Program-made: the position numbers and the translations under genes
From: Rhodococcus sp. H36-A4
Lineage (GTDB): Bacteria > Actinomycetota > Actinomycetes > Mycobacteriales > Mycobacteriaceae
DNA length: 64,000 nucleotides
Reading direction: 5' to 3'
Assembly (NCBI RefSeq): GCF_027158005.1
Contig: NZ_JAPVLQ010000003.1
Coordinates: 1 to 64,000 of the forward strand
Shown here: positions 1 to 8,079 of the stretch, one piece after another
Position numbering within the stretch: position 1 is the stretch's first letter
Layout: each line of letters opens with the position of its first letter
Notes under the pieces: model-generated
Database searches by the model: none
What the model was told of the DNA's origin: nothing
The model's input: the letters and a program-made list of their open reading frames with translations, nothing else

Positions 1-1838
1 TGGCGTCGGTGGATCCGGTGGGGTTGGTCGATCTTCGGGTTGTGGTGGTCGGTGGTGAGGCGTGGTCGTCTGAGTTGTTGGGTCGGTGGGCGGTCGAGCG
101 TGGTGTCGGTGGTGGTGTTCGTGAGTTTTTCAATGGGTATGGTCCGACGGAGACGACGATTATGTCCAATATTTCGGATGCGTTGGTGGCGGGGGACGTG
201 GTGTCGATCGGTGCCCCGATCCGCGGGATGTCCTCCCTGGTGTTGGACGGCGGACTCCAGCCGGTTCCGATCGGCGTCTCCGGTGAATTATATTTGGCTG
301 GAATGCAATTGGCGCGCGGTTACCACCGCCGATACAGCCTCACTTCGGAGCGATTCGTAGCGAATCCCTTCGGTGCCGATGGTTCCCGGATGTATCGCAC
401 CGGCGACGTGGTGAGGTGGATCGGCGACGACCGCGGTGAGCCCATTTCGATCGAGTATGTGGGGCGCAGTGATTTTCAGGTGAAGGTGCGTGGTTTCCGG
501 ATCGAGTTGGGTGAGATCGATGCTGTGGTGACCTCGTATCCGGGGGTCGAGTTCGCGGTGACGGTGGCGCGTTCGGGGGAGCAGGGTGTGGCGGGTGCGA
601 CGGTGTTGGTGTCGTATGTGTTGCCTGCTGCGGGTTCGGATCTGGATGTGTTGGAGATTCGGGGGTGGGTGAAGGAGCGGTTGCCGCGTCATATGGTGCC
701 TTCGCAGGTGGTTGCTCTCGATGAGTTGCCGTTGACTCCGGTGGGTAAGTTGGATCGTGCTGCTTTGCCGGAGCCTGCGGGTGTGGTGCGGGAGTTCCGG
801 GCGCCGGTGTCGGAGTCGGAGCGGGTGGTGGCGGGTGTGTTCGAGGATGTGCTCGATGTCGATCGGGTGGGGCTCGATGACGACTTCTTCGAGTTGGGTG
901 GCAACTCACTCATCGCAACGCAAGCGGTCGCTCGGCTTCGTAGGGTAGCTACGTCCGATGTTCGAGTGCAGTGGTTCTTCACTGATCGGACAGTCGAGGA
1001 CTTGGCCAGGAGGATCGACGAATTCGATAGCGAGGCAACACATTCTGCCGGCGATGCACTCGGCATTCTTCTTCTGATTCGCGACCACGGAGATGTTGCG
1101 CCTGTATTCTGCGTTCATCCGATGCTCGGATTCGCATGGCCGTATGCGGGGCTGATGTCCTTCCTGGATGAAGACCGCCCCCTCTACGGACTTCAATCTC
1201 CGGGACTCTCGATGTCGGAGGAGGTACCGACTTCGATTCACGAGTACGCGGCCCGATACGTCGTCGAAGTCCGTCGTGTGCGTCCGACGGGGCCTTATCA
1301 CCTTCTTGGATGGTCGCTCGGCGGTGTCATCGCGCATGCGATGGCAGCGCAGTTACGCGAAGCAGGGGACACGGTGACGTTGACGATGATGGATTCGGTG
1401 TTGCACATCGAACGAAGCGAGTTCGAGGCGGAGTTGAAGTCCTTACTCGTTCCGGTGGGCGTGATCGAGGAAGATGAGTCGACACCGACCGTACTGTCCA
1501 CCGAACAGGCTACTCGGGCCGCCGCTGCCATCGTTCAAGGTCCGGTAGAACTATCTGTGGGACAGGTGCATTCGGTCTACAAGAGTGCAGTCGCGTCTCC
1601 TGGCCAGATAAACGACTACAAGCCTGCACGTCTCGATGTGCCGCTGCTCTACTTCACTGCGGGTAGAACGCATCCCGAGGATGTCGAGGCGGCCGCACAA
1701 TGGACCGATCATGTAGTCGAGGTCAGGGAGGTCGTTGTCGATGCGGCTCACGAGGATATGACCGGTGCGGAGGCCCTCGCGCTGGTCGGGCCAATCCTGA
1801 ACGCGTACCTGAATACGAGTGACGGGCGTAACGGGTGA
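1..1838 (+). CDS. Non-ribosomal peptide synthetase, C-terminal part (A-PCP-TE), 5' end outside window
   Basis: This is the 3' end of a modular peptide synthetase gene; the open frame continues past the left edge. Numbering from the GTG at 9, residues 1-260 are the end of an adenylation domain, with core motifs GYGPTETT, YRTGDVVRW, VKVRGFRIELGEID and LPLTPVGKLDRAALP. A peptidyl carrier domain follows, with the phosphopantetheine serine in LGGNSL (Ser300). A type I thioesterase ends the protein, with GWSLGG (Ser436) and a likely catalytic His581 in DAAHED. The thioesterase means this is the terminal, product-releasing module. Most substrate-code residues lie upstream, so the amino acid cannot be read. 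Codon use is strongly G/T-rich before about position 240, as in repeated NRPS modules, and more ordinary afterwards. Confidence 0.95.
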   Translation, partial: ASVDPVGLVDLRVVVVGGEAWSSELLGRWAVERGVGGGVREFFNGYGPTETTIMSNISDALVAGDVVSIGAPIRGMSSLVLDGGLQPVPIGVSGELYLAGMQLARGYHRRYSLTSERFVANPFGADGSRMYRTGDVVRWIGDDRGEPISIEYVGRSDFQVKVRGFRIELGEIDAVVTSYPGVEFAVTVARSGEQGVAGATVLVSYVLPAAGSDLDVLEIRGWVKERLPRHMVPSQVVALDELPLTPVGKLDRAALPEPAGVVREFRAPVSESERVVAGVFEDVLDVDRVGLDDDFFELGGNSLIATQAVARLRRVATSDVRVQWFFTDRTVEDLARRIDEFDSEATHSAGDALGILLLIRDHGDVAPVFCVHPMLGFAWPYAGLMSFLDEDRPLYGLQSPGLSMSEEVPTSIHEYAARYVVEVRRVRPTGPYHLLGWSLGGVIAHAMAAQLREAGDTVTLTMMDSVLHIERSEFEAELKSLLVPVGVIEEDESTPTVLSTEQATRAAAAIVQGPVELSVGQVHSVYKSAVASPGQINDYKPARLDVPLLYFTAGRTHPEDVEAAAQWTDHVVEVREVVVDAAHEDMTGAEALALVGPILNAYLNTSDGRNG

Positions 1839-1972
1839 TGAGACAGACACGATAAACTCTGCGGCTAGTGCAGTGCGCGGGGGGGATCGACGTAGTTCCT
1901 GCGCGTCAGCAGGTTGCACGGCCGACAGCATTCCCACACAAGGGTATGTCCGACAAGTTAGGTAATCGATTT

Positions 1973-3037
1973 ATGCGGAGAGTCAATTCACGTCCCTCGG
2001 CGAGGGGTGCCAAGTTAGCAGTGGCGGCCGCGGCAATGGCTCTGCTGCCGCTTGCCGCAAGTGGTTTCACGGCTTCGGCCGATCCAGTCACCGACAACGG
2101 AGACCTCTACGCCTACCCGAGCGCACCCAACGGCTCGAAGATAACCCACACCAAGGTCATGGACGATCAGCATTTGATTGTCTATGTCTATTCCGCTGCG
2201 ATGGACAAGGAAGTGCCGCTCGACGTATGGCGACCGGCCGACACGAGCGTTCCTCGCCCCACTCTCTACCTCCTCAATGGAGCGGGCGGCGGTGAAGACA
2301 GCGCAACCTGGCGCTACCGCACGGATGCGATCGACTTCTTCGCAGACAAGAACGTCAACGTGGTCTCGCCAGTCGGTGGCAAGTGGAGCTACTACACCGA
2401 CTGGAAGCAGGCCGACCCAGTTCTCGGTGTCAACAAGTGGACTACGTTCCTCACCGAAGAACTACCCCCGCTGATCGATGCAGGTCTCGGCACGAACGGC
2501 GTGAATTCGATTGCCGGTGTGTCTTCGTCGGGCACCTCGGTTATGCAGTTGGCGATCAATGCGCCGGGGCTCTACAAGGGTGTAGCCGCATACAGTGGTT
2601 GCGCTCAGACCAGCGATCCGATCGGCCAGCAGTTCGTCAAGCTCACCACCGAAACGTGGGGTGGAGGCGACACACTGAACATGTGGGGGCCGCCCACCGA
2701 TCCGATGTGGGCCGACAACGATCCTTATGTACACGCTGAAGGCCTTCGCGGCCTCGAACTCTACATCTCCAATGGCAACGGATTGCCCGGGCAATACGAC
2801 AACCTGAATGGTCCCGAGATCAACGGGAAGCCCGGCACCCTGGCGAACCAGGTCATCGTCGGTGGAGTCATCGAAGCTGCCACGAACTACTGCACCCACA
2901 ACATGGCCAACCGTTTGGGCGAGCTGGGTATCCCTGCCACGTTCAACTTCCGTGATTCCGGGAGCCACTCGTGGGGTTACTGGCAGGACGATCTGAAGAA
3001 CTCGTGGCCCGTACTCGCACGGTCGCTCGGGGTCTGA
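1973..3037 (+). CDS. Secreted mycolyltransferase / antigen 85-type esterase
   Basis: The family transfers mycolic acids between trehalose monomycolate and arabinogalactan or trehalose in the outer envelope. The first 36 or so residues form a signal peptide (arginine-rich start, hydrophobic stretch, cleavage after TASA). The alpha/beta-hydrolase core follows. The nucleophile motif is GVSSSG (Ser184, where antigen 85 has GLSMAG) and the C-terminal catalytic histidine is in SHSWGYW (His332), close to the HSW-YW motif of antigen 85. About 354 residues is normal for the family. I chose the ATG at 1973, which has AGG about nine bases upstream and leads straight into the signal peptide. ATG 1946 and GTG 1868 are in-frame alternatives. 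The gene ends just before a strong terminator. Confidence 0.88.
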   Translation: MRRVNSRPSARGAKLAVAAAAMALLPLAASGFTASADPVTDNGDLYAYPSAPNGSKITHTKVMDDQHLIVYVYSAAMDKEVPLDVWRPADTSVPRPTLYLLNGAGGGEDSATWRYRTDAIDFFADKNVNVVSPVGGKWSYYTDWKQADPVLGVNKWTTFLTEELPPLIDAGLGTNGVNSIAGVSSSGTSVMQLAINAPGLYKGVAAYSGCAQTSDPIGQQFVKLTTETWGGGDTLNMWGPPTDPMWADNDPYVHAEGLRGLELYISNGNGLPGQYDNLNGPEINGKPGTLANQVIVGGVIEAATNYCTHNMANRLGELGIPATFNFRDSGSHSWGYWQDDLKNSWPVLARSLGV

Positions 3038-3060
3038 CAGCAGAGATCCACAGAATAAGA

Positions 3061-3098
3061 AAGGCCCCATCCGAGAAATCTACGGATGGGGCCTTTTT
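3061..3098 (+). terminator. Intrinsic terminator after the mycolyltransferase gene
   Basis: A perfect 13-bp stem (AAGGCCCCATCCG at 3061-3073 with its complement at 3083-3095) and a 9-base loop runs directly into five T residues. It lies between convergent genes. On the minus strand the stem is also followed by a T-rich stretch, so it may serve the lipase gene as well. Confidence 0.9.
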
Positions 3099-3131
3099 CA
3101 TGTCGGCGGGAAATATACCGCTACTGTCCTG

Positions 3132-4100
3132 TCAGGAACACGGTGCTGCGTTCTCGGTCGAGAAGGTCGGATCGAGCGCGGATTGGACGATGTAGGTAAC
3201 GCGGTCATCGAAGGTCAAACCTTGATGCGGAACTACGTTGGACTCACAGCCGTCCTGAACCCACATATTCCGGACCTCGGCTGAACCGCTCGGATCGAGG
3301 AAAGTTCTCTCCGGAGGTGTGACGACTTTGTCGAACTTGGTGCCCACTACCGTGTACCGCACTCCCGGTTCGACTTCGCCGCCTGCATTGAGTCGTTGCA
3401 GGGTGGGAGAGCCGATCAATTGCTGACGACCGGCAGTGCCGAGTCCGGTCAGGCCGAAAAGTATTTCCGAGATGATCGTCTGATCCAGTCCAGCAGCGGC
3501 GAGGATCAGGTACATCTGCTCGATACCACCGAAGTTGGTCCCATGATTGGTGCCACCCAGCGTCACCAGGTTCTCAACCTTGCTGCTGGAAGGATTGACA
3601 TCGTCGACACCACCGTTGAACTTCAGATACTGGCGGGCAACGGTTCCGCCCTGCGAATGACCGACGATGTCTACCTTCGGCGCGCCCGTTCGAGCAAGTA
3701 CCGCGTCGATGAACGTAGCCAAACGCGCTGCCGATGCCGGTATATCTCCGAGACCCCAGATCACTTGGTCGGGGTCGAGTAACGTCCGCACGGCACCGTA
3801 GTCGAGTGCGTACACGCAGTAGCCTTCGGCGGCTAATGCAGGCGCCATTGTTTGCCACGTCGTGGCCATATCCACACCGGTGCCATGTACGAGTACGACC
3901 GGAAGGGGGTGCGCTTCGGATGGGACGCATGACCAGTCGTTCGCGCCTGCCGGAGCCGGTCCCATGTCCGAGAACTCGGGCGGCAACGGGGACCCCGAAA
4001 TATCGGCCACTGCAGACGGCGTCGCCACTGCTGTACTGCCCAACGAGATCAACGCCGCGGACGCGAGAGCTATGGCGACCCTGCCTCTGTGTTTCGGCAC
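3132..4100 (-). CDS. Secreted triacylglycerol lipase / esterase (alpha/beta hydrolase)
   Basis: Predicted extracellular lipase. After a signal peptide (about 32 residues, ending ATPSAVA) come the oxyanion strand VVLVHGTG, the nucleophile elbow GHSQGG and a further LGGTNHGTNFGG segment typical of bacterial secreted lipases with a lid. Two cysteines near the C-terminus (one in DGCESN, one at the very end, AAPCS) could form a disulfide. I chose the GTG at 4100 because AAAGG lies nine bases upstream and the signal peptide begins directly after it. An ATG at 4190 would add 30 residues that do not look like part of a signal peptide. The gene is 151 bases downstream of the ABC exporter genes on the same strand. 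Confidence 0.85.
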   Translation of the reverse strand: MPKHRGRVAIALASAALISLGSTAVATPSAVADISGSPLPPEFSDMGPAPAGANDWSCVPSEAHPLPVVLVHGTGVDMATTWQTMAPALAAEGYCVYALDYGAVRTLLDPDQVIWGLGDIPASAARLATFIDAVLARTGAPKVDIVGHSQGGTVARQYLKFNGGVDDVNPSSSKVENLVTLGGTNHGTNFGGIEQMYLILAAAGLDQTIISEILFGLTGLGTAGRQQLIGSPTLQRLNAGGEVEPGVRYTVVGTKFDKVVTPPERTFLDPSGSAEVRNMWVQDGCESNVVPHQGLTFDDRVTYIVQSALDPTFSTENAAPCS

Positions 4101-4251
4101 GTACAACGACCTTTCGTTCGGTTCTACTACTGGAAGGTAGCGCTCAAAGCAAAAACCAGAGGCGAGGTTCGTCTCCGGTTCGTCTCTCACGATAACAGCG
4201 CCGGGTGCAGCTGAAACAACCTGAAAGTGTAGATAAGTGAACTTTTACCTA

Positions 4252-5109
4252 CTATCCAGTCTCGGCCGCACGCTTGTATCCCCGGATTGCGGGGTACAGA
4301 AATACCGCGACCATGCCCACCGCCCACGCGAGTGTCTGCAACACCGGAACCAACACCGGCCCACCCAGCGATAGGCCGCGCATCGCATCTACCGCGCACG
4401 ACATGGGCTGAGCAGCTACGACGGGCTGGAGCCACGGTGGGTACGCAGCGACTGGAACGAATCCGGAATTGAAGAACATCAGCAACGTGCAGCCAATAGA
4501 GACGACCTCCACGAGAGGAGTTTGACCAGCGACGGTGGCGAGGAATGTCACCATCACCGCAAAGCCGATGCCGAACGCAATCGGTAGCAACAAGAGTGCA
4601 ATAGCCGAAGGAATGCCCTGGTTGAAGCGGAAACCGATAACCATCCCCACCGCCACGATGACGATCGTCGTTGCAAACACCCGAATAGCTTCGGCCATCA
4701 TGCGACCGACCAGACCGGACGCTCGGTGGGTGGGCGTAGTCGCGAACCGACTGAGCAAACCGCTCGTCTTCTCGCCCTTCAAGCCGACGGCACTGACAAT
4801 CGATCCGAACATCGCACCGACCAGCGCGATCATAGGAACCGTCCCGTACACGCTCGGTGAGCCCGTCGCGGCGGAGATCGAGTTGCCGAGCACGATCCTG
4901 AACATGAGGAGCGTCAAGGCAGGGTAGAGCAGTGCCTGAATCATCGTCGACGGATCGCGAGTCCATCGGATGAGAAGCCGCTTGCACTGAATCAGACTGT
5001 GCGCCCATAGTGCGCGGGCAGAATTCTCGGCATAGTCGAGGGTCGGCTCCGGGAACGTCAATCGGCTAACCGGCGGGGTGTTACCGGGCGCGATGGATGA
5101 GGCAGTCAT
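4252..5109 (-). CDS. ABC-2 type exporter, permease subunit (DrrC-like)
   Basis: Integral membrane subunit of an ABC-2 family exporter, 285 residues. After an N-terminal cytoplasmic segment of about 50 residues there are about six hydrophobic segments (for example LLYPALTLLMF, VFATTIVIVAVGMVIGF and the C-terminal LAWAVGMVAVFLYPAI). A GLKGEKTSGLLSRFATTP segment between the second and third spans resembles the cytoplasmic loop of DrrB/NodJ-type permeases. Its ATG overlaps the stop of the upstream permease by 4 bases (5106-5109), so it is translationally coupled. With its two upstream partners it forms an ATPase-permease-permease exporter. The substrate is unknown; a lipid or peptide natural product is a reasonable guess given the nearby NRPS. 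Confidence 0.85.
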   Translation of the reverse strand: MTASSIAPGNTPPVSRLTFPEPTLDYAENSARALWAHSLIQCKRLLIRWTRDPSTMIQALLYPALTLLMFRIVLGNSISAATGSPSVYGTVPMIALVGAMFGSIVSAVGLKGEKTSGLLSRFATTPTHRASGLVGRMMAEAIRVFATTIVIVAVGMVIGFRFNQGIPSAIALLLLPIAFGIGFAVMVTFLATVAGQTPLVEVVSIGCTLLMFFNSGFVPVAAYPPWLQPVVAAQPMSCAVDAMRGLSLGGPVLVPVLQTLAWAVGMVAVFLYPAIRGYKRAAETG

Positions 5110-5951
5110 GAGCGCCTCGAACTAGCCCACATGGCCAGGGGAATGAATACCGCCAGCAGGCCAAAAATCCAAATGAGCGAGGGAAACAGTACGTGGAAAC
5201 TGACACCGCCCTCGGCCATGTCGCGCATCGAGAACGAAAATTGGGAGATCGGCTGATTCCGCACCCAGGGTCGGATCCATTCGGGAAACCCCGATTCGGG
5301 AACGAAGCCGCACGAAGCCATCCCGAGGATCAACTGGGGAAGCGTGAGCATTTGGCTGGTCGATTCCGGACTCTTCGACAGAGTGCCGATCGCGTCTGCG
5401 CCGATCGAGAGCATCGTGCTGATCGCCAACGCGAACGCGCAAAACAGGACGGCCTGTCCCAACCCCGCGCTGAAGCGGAAGCCGATGACGTAACCAAATG
5501 AGAGGGCAGCCGTCAGCGACACCACCGATCGGACGACTCCGGACGAGATCCGTGACACCAGCGGCACTGCGCCTACTACTGGCATGGTCTGCAATCGCAT
5601 ATTGAGCCCACTCAACGATTCGGACGAAGCACGTTGCGACGCTGAGATCGCTGTGAACGCCATCGCCTGGAGCACGATGATCGGCATCAAGAACTGGGCG
5701 TAATCGATACCCTGAAGTTGCATGACGAACTTGAGTGGCAAGTAGAAGCCGACGGTGAAGATGAGCGGTGCAATGACCGCCACCACGAGCTCGCCGTGGC
5801 GCATCATTGTCCATACCGACCGAGCCGTCAGGACCTGCCATTGCACGAAGCCGGACGGCCGGCCCTGTCGTCGGACCGAGGTAGTGGACATCGAAGAACC
5901 GCTGACAAGGTCCGAACCGGATGCACGCGTGCGCGCACTCGTCGCCGTCAT
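5106..5951 (-). CDS. ABC-2 type exporter, permease subunit (DrrB-like)
   Basis: Second ABC-2 membrane subunit, 281 residues, similar in layout to its downstream neighbour: an N-terminal cytoplasmic arm of about 50 residues, then about six membrane segments. It includes IVLQAMAFTAISASQRAS and the FVPESGFPEWIRPWVRNQPI segment before the last span, which matches FVPVAAYPPWLQPVVAAQPM in the partner permease. The two probably form a heterodimeric membrane domain. It overlaps both neighbours by 4 bases (5106-5109 and 5948-5951), the arrangement expected when the subunits are made in fixed ratio. Confidence 0.85.
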   Translation of the reverse strand: MTATSARTRASGSDLVSGSSMSTTSVRRQGRPSGFVQWQVLTARSVWTMMRHGELVVAVIAPLIFTVGFYLPLKFVMQLQGIDYAQFLMPIIVLQAMAFTAISASQRASSESLSGLNMRLQTMPVVGAVPLVSRISSGVVRSVVSLTAALSFGYVIGFRFSAGLGQAVLFCAFALAISTMLSIGADAIGTLSKSPESTSQMLTLPQLILGMASCGFVPESGFPEWIRPWVRNQPISQFSFSMRDMAEGGVSFHVLFPSLIWIFGLLAVFIPLAMWASSRRS

Positions 5952-6991
5952 CGGTACTCGACTTCTGATCCGGCCCGGGCAACCGGTGGCCTCGGAGGCC
6001 CGGTGTCGGTAGAGACCGGTACCTCGTCGTCACTCGAATGCGAGTGTCCGGTCAGAGTGAGGAAGACATCATCGAGCGAGGGGCGGCGAAGTGCGATGTC
6101 GGCGAGAGCGATTCCGGCGGTGTCGATGCGCCGCAGGATTTCGGACAAAGTTGCCGCACCGTCCGGGGCAGGGACCGAGAGCTGAACCGCTTCCGGACCG
6201 AGGTCGACGCGATTGGCGGGGGGAAGGAGTTCGCCGAGCACGTTCGCCACATGCTGCAACTGCGACGGGTCGAGGGGGACTACTTCGCAGTAGCTGCCGC
6301 CAGTTCGAGCCTTCAACTCGTCCGAGGTCCCCTCAGCAATGACGGTGCCCTTGTCGATGACGATGATGTTGTCGCTCAATACATCGGCTTCTTCGAGATA
6401 TTGAGTGGTGAGGAGAACGGTGATCCCCTGTGCTTTCAACGCTTCCACGAGCGACCAGACGCCTTGGCGACTTCGCGGATCGAGTCCCGTGGTCGGCTCG
6501 TCCAGAAACACCACCTGGGGACGTACGACGAGACCGCACGCGATATCGATTCGCCGACGCATTCCACCGGAATAGCCCCGCACGGGTCGCTTGCCGGTGT
6601 CGGCCAGATCGAACTCTTCGAGAAGTGCAAGTGCCCGCGTCTTCGATGCCTTCTTGTCCAATCCCATCAGACGGCCGAACAATTCGATGTTCTCTCGGCC
6701 TGACAAGGTGTCGTCGAGCGCCGCATACTGGCCGGTCATCATGATCGACCGACGCACCGATGCGGCATCGGTGACGACGTCGTGTCCGGCGACCAGAGCT
6801 CGTCCCGTATCCGGGCTGAGCAGTGTCGAGAGGACCTTGACAACGGTGGTCTTACCGGCGCCGTTCGGGCCGAGGATTCCGAGAACCGTCCCTTTGGGTG
6901 CCGAGAAACTGATCCCGCGGAGCGCATGAACGTCACCGAACGATTTGTGGACGTCCTCCACAAGTACAGCTACGTCCTCGGATAAGGGCAT
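5948..6991 (-). CDS. ABC exporter ATP-binding subunit (DrrA family)
   Basis: Cytoplasmic ATPase of the exporter, 347 residues. It shows Walker A GPNGAGKTT (41-49), a Q-loop TGQYAALDD (about 87-94), the ABC signature YSGGM (140-144), Walker B VVFLDEP (160-166) and the H-loop-type LLTTQYLEEADVL, in which glutamine replaces the usual histidine, as in several DrrA proteins. The C-terminal 100 residues match the DrrA extension found in drug and lipid exporters. The start ATG has GGAG six bases upstream. It lies 134 bases downstream of the AurF-like gene on the same strand, so both could share a transcript; no clear terminator separates them. Confidence 0.93.
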   Translation of the reverse strand: MPLSEDVAVLVEDVHKSFGDVHALRGISFSAPKGTVLGILGPNGAGKTTVVKVLSTLLSPDTGRALVAGHDVVTDAASVRRSIMMTGQYAALDDTLSGRENIELFGRLMGLDKKASKTRALALLEEFDLADTGKRPVRGYSGGMRRRIDIACGLVVRPQVVFLDEPTTGLDPRSRQGVWSLVEALKAQGITVLLTTQYLEEADVLSDNIIVIDKGTVIAEGTSDELKARTGGSYCEVVPLDPSQLQHVANVLGELLPPANRVDLGPEAVQLSVPAPDGAATLSEILRRIDTAGIALADIALRRPSLDDVFLTLTGHSHSSDDEVPVSTDTGPPRPPVARAGSEVEYR

Positions 6992-7125
6992 CGATACTCC
7001 GTGCGGTCGGTTCTGGAGCGGGCAGAAGGGCAGTGGAGCAAATTGTGAGGGGCATCCTTCACGTCACTCATCGGGTGCACCCCGCCGAAACGTTACCTGC
7101 CGGTTGCTCCAACGCAATTTTGCGT

Positions 7126-8079
7126 CTAAGCCCAATCGATACCGATTTCGTCTTCTACGTCGAGTTTCCTGCACAATGATCGAATTCCGCCGTAGTCCTG
7201 AACCAATTGCTTGCGACTGCCGTCCGTCTCGACTTCACGCAGCATAAGATCCCCGCCGACGATGCCTTCTTGGTGGAGAATCGCAGACCAAGTCGAGAAA
7301 TCGGTGCTGGAAAATGCGTCCATTCCGTCGGCAAGACCGTCGAGAAATATCCGACGATCTCCCGAATTCAAGGATTCGAACACAATGGCGGCCATCTCGT
7401 CGGCGATCGACGCATGGCAATACTCGTCTCGATTGTGTAGCGCGACAGTGGCGCGATTCACCGGTTGGATGATGTCGTCGTCTTCGATCAGATTCAGGTA
7501 GGACGTAATCGATATCTCGGCCACCGTCATGAATGCCAGTGAATTGAGAGAAGCGTCGTTGGAATCGACCGCACTCGCCTGAGTGGCGTGCCTTCTGCGG
7601 ACTGTGCCGCTGAGTGGAAGGCACCGATCCGGCAGTGCCCAGCCCCTCTTGCGGCGCGTCAGCGCGCTCGCATTCAGGTGCATGAGTGTGTGGTACTGCT
7701 CGTCGACCATGGCTTGCGTGACGGCGATCGCCGTCACGTCGCCCATGCCGATGTCGAACGCATCCTGAGCCAGCAGGGCAAAGCCCGGATGTACGACATG
7801 CTGTTCCACGTCCATGACGTTCTTGTTGAAGGCGATCCAACCCCAAGCTCGCAACTTTGCTCTGGTGATGTCCGAAAGAGTGCGGTAAACGTCGTGGTCG
7901 GCGAACGGAATCAATGCCTCGGGGTAGTCGTGCTTCGAGGTGTCGAAAAGATCGTCGAGGTCGGGTTCGCTCTTCTTGACAGTGGCACGCTTGCTCCAGT
8001 TGCCCGCCAGTCGTGACACGACGGCACTCTCTACGACGTCGTCCGCGTCGAAGTCCGGTAATGACGGCTTCTCGATCAT
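7126..8079 (-). CDS. AurF-type diiron oxygenase (putative arylamine N-oxygenase)
   Basis: The family uses a diiron centre to oxidise aromatic amines to nitro compounds (AurF: p-aminobenzoate; CmlI: the chloramphenicol arylamine). All seven expected ligands are present: Glu92, Glu127, His130 (VDEQYH), Glu188 (VAEIS), His215, Glu219 and His222 (HNRDEYCH). Their spacing (35, 3, 58, 27, 4, 3) is nearly that of AurF (35, 3, 57, 27, 4, 3, from memory). The start ATG at 8079 overlaps the stop of the upstream dehydrogenase as ATGA and has GAGGGGG seven bases upstream; a longer frame to 8133 has no such support. 317 residues is normal for the family. The actual substrate is unknown. Confidence 0.87.
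   Translation of the reverse strand: MIEKPSLPDFDADDVVESAVVSRLAGNWSKRATVKKSEPDLDDLFDTSKHDYPEALIPFADHDVYRTLSDITRAKLRAWGWIAFNKNVMDVEQHVVHPGFALLAQDAFDIGMGDVTAIAVTQAMVDEQYHTLMHLNASALTRRKRGWALPDRCLPLSGTVRRRHATQASAVDSNDASLNSLAFMTVAEISITSYLNLIEDDDIIQPVNRATVALHNRDEYCHASIADEMAAIVFESLNSGDRRIFLDGLADGMDAFSSTDFSTWSAILHQEGIVGGDLMLREVETDGSRKQLVQDYGGIRSLCRKLDVEDEIGIDWA

Noticed and set aside
3734..4195. Plus-strand open frame opposite the lipase N-terminus
   Set aside because: Arg-rich shadow of the lipase coding strand without ribosome-binding site or homology.
6992..7125. Promoter or terminator between the AurF-like gene and the exporter ATPase
   Set aside because: Only a weak TTGCGT-16-TAACGT match on the minus strand and no clear hairpin with T-run, so neither a separate promoter nor a terminator is called.
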